A stretch of 64,000 nt of DNA from assembly GCA_016703525.1 (NCBI GenBank), contig JADJBW010000001.1:558001-622000 (forward strand), read 5' to 3'. Source of the DNA: Actinomycetota bacterium. Its GTDB lineage: Bacteria > Actinomycetota > Acidimicrobiia > Acidimicrobiales > Microtrichaceae. Under the pieces are notes generated by a model. It was given only the letters and a program-made list of their open reading frames with translations, was not told where the DNA came from and ran no database searches. A program made the position numbers and the translations under genes. Below are positions 7,578 through 16,885 of this stretch, piece by piece (positions within the stretch are counted from its first letter, which is position 1; each line of letters begins with the position of its first letter).

Positions 7578-10500
7578 CTACAAGGCAGCAGGCCGACGCC
7601 GGCGCAAGCGGACAAGGCACGCTCCCGCCACCAGCAACAGCCCGCCGACAACCACAACAGCAGCCTGTTGCGAACCGGTGAACGCCAGACGTTTCGGCGT
7701 CTCGGTAGGCACCGCCGGCGTGGATGGGTCGCGTTCCTCGGAAAGATGCAACACAACCATCGAATCGTTGTTCGTTCCCGACTCGTCCGTATCAGTCCCA
7801 CCATCGGGAACACTCAACGGATTCGATTCCTCAACATCATCCGACGCGGGAGAAATGAAGGCCCGGTTCACCAGATCCTCGGGTGCACCACCAACGATCT
7901 TGGCGGTCACCACCACCCCAACTCCGGTCCCCGCGCAGCCAACGGTTGCGACGACATGCACGACAGCGCGACCAGCGTGCACGAATAGCCCGAACTGGCT
8001 CCACCCTTCCCGGCGATCGAAACGGCCGCATACCCCTTCGGGAGCACATCGGTCACCGACCAGCCACCAACCGCGTCGGCTGGACCATCATTCGATGGCA
8101 CAAGCTCGAATTCGACCACATCACCAACAGCGTACGGTCCGTCGGTGATCAACCGCTTCGCAACCGACAGGTCTATTGCGACAAGCCCGGCATCAATCGT
8201 CGGATTATCGGGATTCGTCGACGAGTTCGTTCCGCTCCCGGGACTTCTCACTCCAACAAAGCCTGTGGCCGGATCAGCATCGGAATCCCCACCATCACTG
8301 CCCGCGTTGTGACGGGTGAACCGATAATCATCGGGCCTAGTGAACCCCATCACATAGTTGGTGTTTGGAATCAGGTCGGTAAACGAATAGAACCCGTTGC
8401 TGTCGGTCATCGTGGTGTCAACAACTGTCGTGCCATCCGCGGCGAACAACGTCACCGTCACATTCGCGAATGGAGGCTCACCAGGATCCTGGCCTCCGTT
8501 TCGGTTCCGATCAAGCCACACATGATCACCGAGCGATACCGGCAACGTAAACCCGGTGTCGAATGTATGGTTCGCGGCACCAGCTCGAACTGCTGTCGCC
8601 GGGAACGACACCGCCGCTCCCGGTGTTGGTCGTGGTGCTGTGTTCGCGCCCGAAGAATCGGTTCCCCCAGCACCCACCCCTTCGCTGGTAGGGATCAACT
8701 CCCCAAGCGTTCTCCTTCCCGGCAACACCGTCGTTGACGTCGCCGGGTTGACCCGAACCGTGTAGTCAGCGTCCGCGCACTGCGGCCGTCCAGCGGCCAT
8801 CGGTGTTAGTGGTCCCCGTCCAAGCCACCGTCCCGGCACTATCAACAACCTCGATAGTGGCACCAACCAACGGAGTCTCGTCGGGATCTTGGATTCCATC
8901 ACCATCCGCGTCGAGCCACACGAAATCGCCGATCTCAACCGGCCCTAGCGATGCCACAAATGCCAATTGCCCGGTCGGGCCGGTCTTGGATAGCGACACA
9001 TGGTTGCACGCCCCATGAGCGACGGCGTTCGCGTCATAGAACGGCGCCGAAGGGTCAGCGTTCTGAGGAAGCCACGGCAACCCCACTGTCGCGTCGTGGA
9101 ACAGCATTCGGTAGCTCAACGGCGCGGTGAGCGGTCCTCGAGGCAGCCCAAGAGAGTCTCTGCGCACATATTGCTGCGGGCACGCCCAGCTCTCGGTCGA
9201 GCGAAGCTGGCTATAGGCGGGGCCAGCGGTCTGATGCAACAGCCCGGCAATGCTCCAGTGGTAACGCTCCTGTACGCCGGTGATGTTGTTCAACCACTTC
9301 ACGCCGGTGGACCAGTCGTTGATCAACGACGACACCGCGACCTGTCGAGTCTCCGGATCGAATACAACTGCTCCATGGGTTCCTTCTGCCGTATTGCGAG
9401 GTGTGCCGGTGAGTGGCCGATAGTCCCAGTCGCCGACGTAATACTCGCGGGCTTCTTGCACATCGCCAACCGGGTATTTGTATGAAGCGTCGAGCGGGTC
9501 TGGTGCGTTCGTCGCGCAGCCCGGGTCGCCTTCGAACACCCATGAAGACTGGGCCCTGAACAGATCTACGCCCGCCGGATCGTTCACGCGACACGCCCGG
9601 TACATGTCGCCCGATGCGTCACCATCGGTCACGCCGTACCGCGACGTAGTGATGCCACCATCAACCGCCTGCTGAGTCAGGTATCCCCAGGCGGGGTCGA
9701 ACTGGTTCGAGTCGGAAAGCCCTTGCCCTGCCCACGTCTTCGGGATCTGACTGCCGGTGCGGTCAGCGACCCCAAGATCAGTGATCCATCAGCATCGAAA
9801 TCGAAACTCGTCAACCAGGGCTGCGGATAGAGCGTGACCGAACCACGATACATGCCAATCATCTGCCCATCCGCTTCGTCGAGCCACGGGTTCCAGATGG
9901 AACGGCCGTTGGTGATCCCATTGCCAGTGGTTGCCCGGGGGTATTTACCTTCACGGCGGAAACCCTGTTGCCAGTCGAGAGGCTGCAGCATCACGGGCTG
10001 TGCGGATGCCAATGCGGCGGCACTATCGGCACGCACCACCGCGATCGCGACATCACCGGAGTTGTAGTTCGCGACCGATGCCGGGTCGTTGCGCCACAAT
10101 GTCACACCGTCACTGTCACGCACCGTGTTCGGATGGGTGTTGCGGGTCTCGCCCGTGCACGTGCCACCGACATACATCGCGCTATCGAAGAACGAGATCG
10201 GGAACGGTCGCCAGTCAGCGGAGCCAGCCGGACACCCTGGGTCGGGCACGGCACCCAAGTCCTGAGCTGCGCCGATGGCGTCCGGGTTCGAGATATCGAA
10301 CCGGTAGACGTGACGGGTATGCAATCCGATCGCGTACAGGTGCCCATCATGAACTGTGACACCGCCGACACCCTCCTTGCCAACCTGCCCGAAGAAGCAC
10401 GCGTCGCGCACGAAATACTGATCGTCGGAGACGCCTGGATCGTTGCAGATAGCTGACGACTGAGCGTCTGATCGTGTCGGGCTTTCCATCGCAGGGATCG

Positions 10501-11399
10501 GATCGATACCACGCCGGGTTGGCACCGCAGGCGCGGCTCCCGGGACCTGCAACGTCGACAGCACTCCGCCCGTTTCGTTCAGCACAGATTGCCCCAGGAC
10601 CACCCGGACCCCACGGCGCTGCCATCCGACCAAACGCCCCAGCGAACAGCAATGTCCGATCTGGGTATGCGGCGGAGGCCACCCCGTTCACGGAGCCAAT
10701 CGCGTCAACGCGCGTCAACTCCGCCTGGTCCGAGTTCCGCAGCATCGGAACTGCCGCAGGAGCCTCATGCGCGAGGAAGTCGGGGGGAACAACCGACGAA
10801 TCCACCCCGGCGTCGCGATCAATCGCGATCAACGCTGGTAGATCCAAACCAATATTGCTGAACTGCTCATACGGCCCACCCCATTGACGCGGATTCACGA
10901 GTGCCGCATCAGGTGCCACATAGCGAGACGGGTCGACCATGCCGACATCGATCGTGGTCGGACCGGAAGCGACCTCGATCGTGGATACCCACGGTCGTGC
11001 CGACGCGCCAACACCCGCCGGGGCCGGTTTCAGATGCGCGGGCACCGACGATTCGACCACCTCCACCCGAAGCCTCGGTCCATCCAGACCGGCGAGCACG
11101 GCCGGACTGAACACCGCGGCACCGTTCGTGTCAGTTGTTGCGTTCGCTGACACACCCGTGCGGTCGGTCACCCGAATCTGCACACCCGCCTGGCCGGGTT
11201 CACCCCACCCCGCACTGGTTGCAACATCACGAACCGAGTTCCAGTTCAGATCACGAAACACCCGCACCGTGACCGGATCGACCACCGGCCCCGCACCAGC
11301 CCGACCAGAACCCGCGACCGGCAACGCCGTCAGGCACACCAACGCCGCCCCGCCCAACGCCCGTGCCGACCCAACCCCACGCAACCAACGGTGATCCAT
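7578..11399 (-). pseudogene. SdrD/DUF11-type cell-wall surface protein with LAFTG anchor, four frameshifts
   Basis: One long protein can be followed through five frame segments. It has a signal peptide (MDHRWLRG...LTALPVAGSG), a carnitinase-like SdrD_B first domain (VTVRVFRDLNWNSVRDV), a large propeller-like part (GGVTVHDGHLYAIGLHTRHV), two SdrD_B domains (IGDFVWLDADGDGIQDPDE, LGDHVWLDRNRNGGQDPGE), a DUF11 domain (DLSVAKRLITDGPYAVGD), and a sorting signal RLAFTG with a hydrophobic helix and RLRRRR tail. Breaks map near 10588, 9770 (a C4 run), 8780 and 7931 (CG repeat). Joined it would be about 1270 residues. It is either a decayed gene or an error-rich stretch of assembly. The role was presumably sortase-anchored adhesion or a surface layer. 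Confidence 0.75.
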
Positions 11400-11549
11400 G
11401 CCTTACGGTCGGCAACCACAACCCAGACTTGAGCGATTCGCCAAGTGGCGCGTGAGCTCCGCCGATTGAGCCTCGAAACGCCCGGTTCTCGTTCGGCCAT
11501 CTGAGCCCTTTCTGACAGCCGCTTGTCCTGAACATCGGGTTGAGCTCGG

Positions 11550-11946
11550 CCTGCTGAGCCCGGCGTTCGGCCGCTGCCATCGGCCGACGTTGAGCCTTGG
11601 CCGGTCGTGCTGGCGCCGAACCGGCCTCGTTGACGCTCGGTCTCGGCACAACCTGGGCGGCCGAGACGATCCCTGGGCGGGCGGAAGGTGCGGGAACTCC
11701 TCGGCCCCAATGATGTGGTGCACGGCCCGACAGTCCCGCACCTTGACCACCTTGGTGCATATGTTGCGCAACAGGTGCCGATCGTGACTGATGATCAGCA
11801 CGGTGCCGGGCACGCCCGAAGGCGTCGTCCAGAACGTTGCATCTCGACAGAGCGAGGTCGTTCGTCGGCTCGTCCAACAGGAGCACGTTGACCGGTTCCG
11901 TCATCAGGTCGGCCGGTGCCAGTCGAGCGAGCTCACCTCCGGACAG
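11550..11946 (-). pseudogene. ABC-F ATPase remnant
   Basis: On the minus strand the ABC signature LSGGELARLAPADLM leads straight into the Walker B motif VNVLLLDEPTNDLALS. After a frame change comes the H-loop segment GTVLIISHDRHLLRNICTKVV, and further on the linker-like AKAQRRPMAAAERRAQQAEL. The order and spacing match the second ATPase domain of duplicated ABC-F translation factors. The first domain and the N-terminal half of the second are missing, and several frame breaks remain, so this is a fragment with no coding capacity. Confidence 0.75.
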
Positions 11947-12252
11947 TCATCGACGCGGCCGCTCGGCGGGTATGAGTCCCGCGGAGCGGCGGGGGGTCCT
12001 GGTGATCGGGTTGTTCGTCTGGACGGACCGCACGAAGGCGCGGTCGCGGTCCGAGCCGGTAGCTGCGCGCGATGACCTCCTTCGGCGGTACCGGGGCCCG
12101 GTCGACCGGCGGTCGCCGCAGGCGCTTGCGATCGATCTGTGTGCCGCCGCCCAAGCCCTGAGTTGAGAACGCAGCGCTGGACCACCCGCTTCGTCCCGGC
12201 ATCGACGCTGTGTCCACGGGCGCGGCGGATCGGGCGCTGCCGGCCCACGCTC
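11947..12252. other. Gap between ABC-F remnant and ETF operon, no gene recognised
   Basis: About 300 bases with no frame that shows a recognisable family or convincing codon bias. It may hold more degraded ABC-F sequence upstream of the LSGGE motif, because a frame with stops continues, but I cannot align it. The stretch 11400-11549 on the other side of the remnant is equally empty. Confidence 0.4.
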
Positions 12253-12258
12253 TAACCT
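12253..12258 (+). promoter_or_regulatory. Leaderless -10 box (TAACCT) of the ETF-MftE operon
   Basis: TAACCT lies 8 nt before ATG 12267, the first start of a run of overlapping genes. The spacing matches other leaderless starts in this window (3638, 49738, 53261), so transcription probably begins at or next to the ATG. Confidence 0.45.
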
Positions 12259-12266
12259 GAGCGGCG

Positions 12267-13352
12267 ATGACAGCGGGTCCAGTGGCGATCATCCCAGTGC
12301 GCGACGGCGTCCTTGCGGCGGGCGGTCACGAAGTTGCCGCCGAGGTGGCCGCGATCGCGAAAACAACGTCGGCCGGGCCGGGCACCGATGCGCGCACCGA
12401 GCCGCGCACGATCCTCATCGGCTCGGTGCTCGGAACCGCGGCCGGTGCACTCGCCGGGCTGGTGCGCACCGTCTCGTTGGCCGAGGTCGGCGACTTCCGC
12501 CCGGCGGCATGGGCCGCAGCGCTCGCTCCTCTGGTCGCCGACGCCACGGCGCTGGTGCTGCCGGCTTCGCCCGACGGACGCGATCTCGGCGCCCGTCTCG
12601 CAGCAGAGCTCAACTGGCCGCTGCTGTCGAACGCTATGACCGTCGCCGCCGACCGCGTGGTGGTCGTGCATCACGGCGGTCTGGTGCAGTCGGTTGTCCG
12701 GCCTGACGGCCCGTTCGTCGCGACGCTCCAGCCGGGCGTGCGCGGCGTCGAGGGTTCCATGGGCGACGCGGTCGTGGTCGAGACGCTCGATCTCGCGATC
12801 GCCGCGCACACCGCATCGGCCGCCGACGCCGAACTCATCGAGATCGAGGCGGCCGACGCGACCACGATCGATCTGGCCGAGGCATCGCGCATCGTCGGCG
12901 GCGGCGCCGGCCTGCTGCGCACCGACGATCCCGATGGCACGTTCGCCGCCCTCACTGAGGTGGGCGCTTCGATCGGCGCGGCGATGGGCGCCACCCGTGT
13001 GGTCACCGACGCCGGCCCGGTGAGTCACGCCCGGCAGATCGGCACGACCGGCGTGGTGGTGAACCCCGAGTTGTACGTCGCGTTCGGCATCTCGGGAGCG
13101 GTGCAACACACGGCCGGCTTGGGCGACCCGCGCCATGTGATCTCGGTGAACACCGATCCGCACTGCCCGATGATGTCCATGGCCGACCTGGCCGTGGTGG
13201 CCGACGCCCCCGCAACACTCGCCGCTCTCGCACGACGTTTGAGCGACCGCGCCGAACGAGACGGCGCCGAACGAGACGGCGCCCAACACCCGCACGCGCC
13301 CGTACCTTCGGGTGCAACCGGGCGACCCGATGATCCGGAGGGCCAACCATGA
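12267..13352 (+). CDS. Mycofactocin-associated electron transfer flavoprotein, alpha subunit
   Basis: A 361-residue ETF-alpha/FixB-like protein. The C-terminal FAD-binding domain carries the ordered motifs EVGASIGAAMGATR, DAGPVSHARQIGTTG, PELYVAFGISGAVQHTAG and VISVNTDPHCPM. The N-terminal half is the Rossmann-like domain. ETF dimers take electrons from dehydrogenases and hand them to a quinone oxidoreductase. It heads a tight operon in which the next start overlaps its stop (ATGA). The tail is odd: a 15-bp direct repeat encodes DGAERDGAE just before the end. Proximity to MftE and MftF points to mycofactocin re-oxidation, which is inference. Confidence 0.9.
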   Translation: MTAGPVAIIPVRDGVLAAGGHEVAAEVAAIAKTTSAGPGTDARTEPRTILIGSVLGTAAGALAGLVRTVSLAEVGDFRPAAWAAALAPLVADATALVLPASPDGRDLGARLAAELNWPLLSNAMTVAADRVVVVHHGGLVQSVVRPDGPFVATLQPGVRGVEGSMGDAVVVETLDLAIAAHTASAADAELIEIEAADATTIDLAEASRIVGGGAGLLRTDDPDGTFAALTEVGASIGAAMGATRVVTDAGPVSHARQIGTTGVVVNPELYVAFGISGAVQHTAGLGDPRHVISVNTDPHCPMMSMADLAVVADAPATLAALARRLSDRAERDGAERDGAQHPHAPVPSGATGRPDDPEGQP

Positions 13353-14650
13353 GCGTCGACTACGACGCGATCGTCGTCGGCGCGGGCCCGGCCGGCTCCG
13401 CGGCAGCCATCGCGCTCGCCCGATCCGGCCGCTCGGTCGCGCTTATCGAACGCGGGCCGTTCCCCGGTTCGAAGAACATGTACGGCGGCGTGGTCTACGG
13501 CCGGATCCTCGACGGCATCGTGCCCAACTGGTGGGAGGAGGCGCCGATCCAGCGTTGGGTCACCCGCCGCGCCACCATGATGATGACCGACACGCAGGCG
13601 CTGACGGTCGACTTCCGCACCGCCGCCTGGGGTGCGCCTCCGTACAACGGCGCCACGGCCTACCGCCCCGACTTCGACCAGTGGCTCGCCACCCACGCGA
13701 CCGCTGCGGGCGCCGAGCTCATCTGTTCCACCACCGTCACCGGCGTCCTGCGCGACGGCAACCGCGTCGTCGGCGTGCGCACCGATCGCCCCGACGGCGA
13801 GCTCACGGCGCGCACCGTCATCGCCTGCGACGGCGTCAACTCGTTCGTCGCCAAGGAGGCCGGCCTGTACGGCGAGGTCGAGGCGCACCACTACACCGTC
13901 GGGGTGAAGGAGACGATCCGCCTCGGCCGCGACGTGATCGATCAGCGTTTCGGTCTCCGCGGGCTCGACGGGGCCGACTTCGAGATCGTCGGCTGCACCA
14001 ACGGCATCCCCGGAGGCGGGTTCCTCTACACGAACCTCGACACGGTTGCGGTGGGCGTGGTCCTCGAACTGCCCTCGCTCGCCAAACAGGATCGGCGGCC
14101 CGAACAGATTCTCGCCGGGCTCAAGTCGCACCCGGCGATCGCCCCGTTCCTCGAGGGTGGCGAGATCGGCGAGTACAGCGCACACGTCATCCCCGAAGGC
14201 GGACTCGCGATGATGCCCGAACTCGTCGGCGACGGGCTGCTCGTCGCTGGCGACGCCGCGGCGATGTGTCTGGCCGCCGGCATCTGGCTGGAGGGCGTGA
14301 ACTTCGCCATCGCCTCGGGCCACGCAGCGGGGCTCGCAACCGCCGACGCGCTGCGCCGCGGCGACACCTCGGCCGCCGGGCTCAGCGGGTACCGCCGACG
14401 CCTCGAGACCACGTTCGTGCTGGCCGATCACCGCAAGCTCGCCGGTGCCCCCGAGCTGATGATGTCGCCGCGCATGCAACGGGCCTACCCGCAGGTTGCG
14501 TGCAACACGGCCGAGCGGCTCTTCACCGTCGAGAACCCCCGGCCCAAGACCGGCTTGAACGCGATCGTGCGCTCGGAGCTGAAGGCGGCCGGGGTGAAGG
14601 TGGCCGACCTCGGCCGCGATGCCCTGCGAGGACTGCGGAGCTTCGGATGA
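13349..14650 (+). CDS. FixC-like FAD oxidoreductase (ETF:quinone oxidoreductase type)
   Basis: 433 residues, normal for FixC. The N-terminal dinucleotide fold AIVVGAGPAGSAAAIALARS is followed by the FixC signature PGSKNMYGGVVYGRIL, then VIACDGVNSFVAKEAGL and the second FAD contact GLLVAGDAAAMCLAAG, with membrane-surface helices near WLEGVNFAIASGHAAG. It lacks its own 4Fe-4S domain, which is supplied in trans by the next gene, as in Fix systems. It should accept electrons from the flanking ETF subunits and pass them to quinone at the membrane. It overlaps both neighbours by 4 bp (ATGA), so translation is probably coupled. Confidence 0.92.
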   Translation: MSVDYDAIVVGAGPAGSAAAIALARSGRSVALIERGPFPGSKNMYGGVVYGRILDGIVPNWWEEAPIQRWVTRRATMMMTDTQALTVDFRTAAWGAPPYNGATAYRPDFDQWLATHATAAGAELICSTTVTGVLRDGNRVVGVRTDRPDGELTARTVIACDGVNSFVAKEAGLYGEVEAHHYTVGVKETIRLGRDVIDQRFGLRGLDGADFEIVGCTNGIPGGGFLYTNLDTVAVGVVLELPSLAKQDRRPEQILAGLKSHPAIAPFLEGGEIGEYSAHVIPEGGLAMMPELVGDGLLVAGDAAAMCLAAGIWLEGVNFAIASGHAAGLATADALRRGDTSAAGLSGYRRRLETTFVLADHRKLAGAPELMMSPRMQRAYPQVACNTAERLFTVENPRPKTGLNAIVRSELKAAGVKVADLGRDALRGLRSFG

Positions 14651-14940
14651 GCGAGTACCAGGAGATCGGATTCGAGCAGCGGATGGCGCTCGTCGACTTC
14701 CGCGTGTCGGAACGGGCGCACATCACCGTCGACGGCGACGCCTGCCGCGGCTGCACCACGCAGGGGTGCGTGGTCGCGTGCCCCGCCAACCTGTTCGTGC
14801 CCACGTCCGACGGCGGGATCCTCTTCAACTACGAGCAGTGCTTCGAATGCGGCACGTGCTACCTGGTGTGCAACACCGAGGGCGCCATCACGTGGACCTA
14901 TCCCGAGGGCGGACACGGCGTCGTGTTCGCACTGTCGTGA
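14647..14940 (+). CDS. FixX-like ferredoxin partner
   Basis: A 97-residue ferredoxin-like protein with the FixX arrangement: CRGCTTQGCVVACPANLF supplies Cys near 37, 40, 45 and 49, and CFECGTCYLVCNTEGAITW supplies a second set. One 4Fe-4S cluster is expected, as in the C-terminal domain of ETF:quinone oxidoreductase. It functions with the FixC-like protein encoded immediately upstream. The start ATG 14647 overlaps the upstream TGA, and its own TGA overlaps the GTG of the next gene. Confidence 0.92.
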   Translation: MSEYQEIGFEQRMALVDFRVSERAHITVDGDACRGCTTQGCVVACPANLFVPTSDGGILFNYEQCFECGTCYLVCNTEGAITWTYPEGGHGVVFALS

Positions 14941-15839
14941 CCGCGGCCGAGGGTTCAGCGGCGAGCCGTTCCGGTGCTCGCGGGTCCGGCGCGAGCGGTT
15001 CTGGCCTGCGCATCGCCGCGTGTGCCAAGTGGGTCGATTTACGGCCCGGCGTTGACGCTCTCACCGGGCGGGTCTCGACCGACGAGCGGCGCTTCGGCTT
15101 CTCCGCCGCCGACGCGGCCGCGCTGGAGGTTGCGTTGCGCCTCGGCAGCGAATGGGGTGCCGAGGTCGACGTGGTGGTCGCGGCGCCGGCACCGGCCGAG
15201 GGTGCCATCCGCTCGCTCGCCGCGGCGGGTGCGAGCCGGGCGATCCGGGTCGACCTGCCGTCGGGCGCGTCGTCCAAGCAGGTCGCGGCGTCGCTCGCTG
15301 CGGCGACGGCCGATGCCGATGTGGTGGTGTGCGGCGACTACAGCCTCGACGTCGGGTCGGGCTCGGTTCCCGCGTCGATCGCGCATCGGCGCGGCGCCGC
15401 GCAGGCGCTCGGCCTCATCTCGGTGACGCCCGAGTCGCCGGGTGTGGTGCGCGCGGTGCGCCGCCTCGACGGTGGGCGGCGCGAGCACCTGCGCGTGCGC
15501 ACCCCCGCGGTGCTGTCGGTCGAGGGATCGGTCGCGACGCTCCGGCGGGCGCCGCTTCGCTCGCTGCGCGCCGGGCACGCGCCCGCGGTCGAGGTGATCG
15601 ACCCCGTCGGGCTCGCGGTCGCGTCGGTGCGGCTCGACCGCACCGAGCCGGTGCGGCCTCGCGCCCGTGCGCTGCCGGGCCCGAACGGGAGCGCCGCCTT
15701 CGATCGGGTCGTCGAACTCACGGGCGCGCTCGTCGCCCGCACGCCGCCGCGGCGGGTGGACGCCGCCGATGATGCCGACGCCGCGGCCGACGCGATCATC
15801 GAGCAGCTCGCGGCGTGGGGTTACCTCGACCCATCGTGA
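14937..15839 (+). CDS. Mycofactocin-associated electron transfer flavoprotein, beta subunit
   Basis: About 300 residues of the ETF-beta/FixA family: RIAACAKWVDLRPGVDALTG at the start of the fold, SAADAAALEVALRLG, the AMP/FAD contact region ADVVVCGDYSLDVGSGSVPASIAHRRGAAQALGL (position about 130-165), and RTPAVLSVEGSVATLRRAPLR. A Ser/Gly-rich extension of about 24 residues precedes the domain. The start is GTG 14937, overlapping the fixX-like TGA. That three successive genes here use GTGA/ATGA overlaps supports the choice. The order alpha-FixC-FixX-beta differs from classical fixABCX. Confidence 0.88.
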   Translation: MTAAEGSAASRSGARGSGASGSGLRIAACAKWVDLRPGVDALTGRVSTDERRFGFSAADAAALEVALRLGSEWGAEVDVVVAAPAPAEGAIRSLAAAGASRAIRVDLPSGASSKQVAASLAAATADADVVVCGDYSLDVGSGSVPASIAHRRGAAQALGLISVTPESPGVVRAVRRLDGGRREHLRVRTPAVLSVEGSVATLRRAPLRSLRAGHAPAVEVIDPVGLAVASVRLDRTEPVRPRARALPGPNGSAAFDRVVELTGALVARTPPRRVDAADDADAAADAIIEQLAAWGYLDPS

Positions 15840-16744
15840 ACCCGCCGGATCTTCCCGCCGACCGTCGAACGGCGAACGGCGACCGGCGAACGCACGCCGA
15901 GGTCGATGGCGCGGGCACTCACGTGGTGAAGGCCCCGCCGGATCCACCTCCGGGTCCGCTTCCGGGTCTGCCGGCGGGCCGACTCGAGTGCGCCACCTGG
16001 CCCGAGGTCGCCGTGGCGCATCCGGTGCTGGTGGTGGCGGTCGGGAGCTGCGAGCAGCATGGACCGCACCTGCCGCTCGGCACCGACTCGGTGATCGCTG
16101 CCGCGGTCGCCGAGCGTCTGGTCGCGGGGCTCGAGGCGGCCGACCGACCGGCGGTGCTCGCTCCGATCATCTCGATCGGCGCGTCGGGGGAGCACGCCGG
16201 GTTCCCCGGCACCCTGTCGTTCGGCTCGGCCGTGATGGAGGAGATGGTGGTCGAGTTGGTCCGCTCGGCCGACCACTTCGCCGCGGTCGTGATCGTGAAC
16301 GGCCACGGCGGGAACACGGCCGCGCTCGCCGCGGCCGGCGAACGCCTGGCGGCCGAGGGGCGGCGACCCGTGGTGATTCCGTGCTCGTTCGCTCGTGGCG
16401 ACGCGCACGCGGGTCGCACCGAGACGTCGGTGATGCTGGCGCTGGCCCCCGACCTGGTGCGGATCGATCTGGCGGAGCCCGGTGCAGTCGAGGGGTGGCC
16501 CGAGCTGCGCGATCGCGTGCTCGCTGGCGGCGTGGCATCGGTGTCGCCCAACGGCGTGCTCGGCGACCCCACCGGCGCGACCGCTGCCGAGGGCCGCAGC
16601 CTTCTCGACGACCTCGTCGCCCGCTCGCTGGCCACCGCCCTCGCTGCCCTCAACGCCCTCGTCGATCCCGTGGACCCGGTCGATCCCGTGGACCCGGTCG
16701 ATCCCGCCGACCCCGTCGATCCCCCCGCCCGTCTCCACGGTTGA
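15836..16744 (+). CDS. mftE: MftE, mycofactocin precursor peptidase (creatininase family)
   Basis: Creatininase-fold metallopeptidase with the metal ligands in VGSCEQHGPHLPLGTDS and IVNGHGGNTAAL. The segments GASGEHAGFPGT, GDAHAGRTETSVMLAL and ASVSPNGVLGDPTGATAAEGR are characteristic of MftE rather than other creatininases. MftE removes all but the last two residues of the MftC-modified MftA peptide, leaving the Val-Tyr-derived core. It starts at GTG 15836, overlapping the ETF-beta stop. The N-terminus is a Pro-rich extension, and the C-terminus ends in an unusual VDP repeat encoded by seven 9-bp units. It is the last gene of the ETF operon. Confidence 0.9.
   Translation: MNPPDLPADRRTANGDRRTHAEVDGAGTHVVKAPPDPPPGPLPGLPAGRLECATWPEVAVAHPVLVVAVGSCEQHGPHLPLGTDSVIAAAVAERLVAGLEAADRPAVLAPIISIGASGEHAGFPGTLSFGSAVMEEMVVELVRSADHFAAVVIVNGHGGNTAALAAAGERLAAEGRRPVVIPCSFARGDAHAGRTETSVMLALAPDLVRIDLAEPGAVEGWPELRDRVLAGGVASVSPNGVLGDPTGATAAEGRSLLDDLVARSLATALAALNALVDPVDPVDPVDPVDPADPVDPPARLHG
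16661..16723 (+). repeat. Seven 9-bp tandem units (GTSGAYCCS) in the 3' end of mftE
   Basis: Units alternate GTCGATCCC and GTGGACCCG, with one variant GCCGACCCC, and encode repeated VDP. The same 9-mer family, antisense, recurs at 51732-51767 in the 3' end of the TlpA-like gene. Confidence 0.85.
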
Positions 16745-16802
16745 TCTGTGGAGATACCTGGTGCTCGGCTGACCGATCTTCTCCGCGATTGATCTGTGGA
16801 GA
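16741..16802 (+). repeat. Direct repeat TTGATCTGTGGAGA after mftE
   Basis: The 14-mer occurs at 16741-16754, including the mftE stop codon, and again at 16789-16802. It lies in the gap between convergent mftE and the pantothenate kinase-like gene. The role is unknown; it may be a slip product or a short mobile-repeat trace. Confidence 0.7.
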
Positions 16803-16885
16803 GCGCGGGTGGGATGTGGGCCGAGCCCACGGTGCGCGGGTCCGGTCCGTGGGGGCCGCAGAGCGCGGGCGCGGCCCGGCGCGGC

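Noticed and set aside
11550..11946. Functional ABC-F resistance protein
   Set aside because: Only the second signature, Walker B and H-loop remain, in different frames, with no first ATPase domain.
13025..14479. Minus-strand frame of 484 codons
   Set aside because: Shadow of the ETF-alpha and FixC genes.
16661..16723. CRISPR-like regular repeats
   Set aside because: Units are 9 bp, adjacent and without spacers; they are a coding microsatellite.
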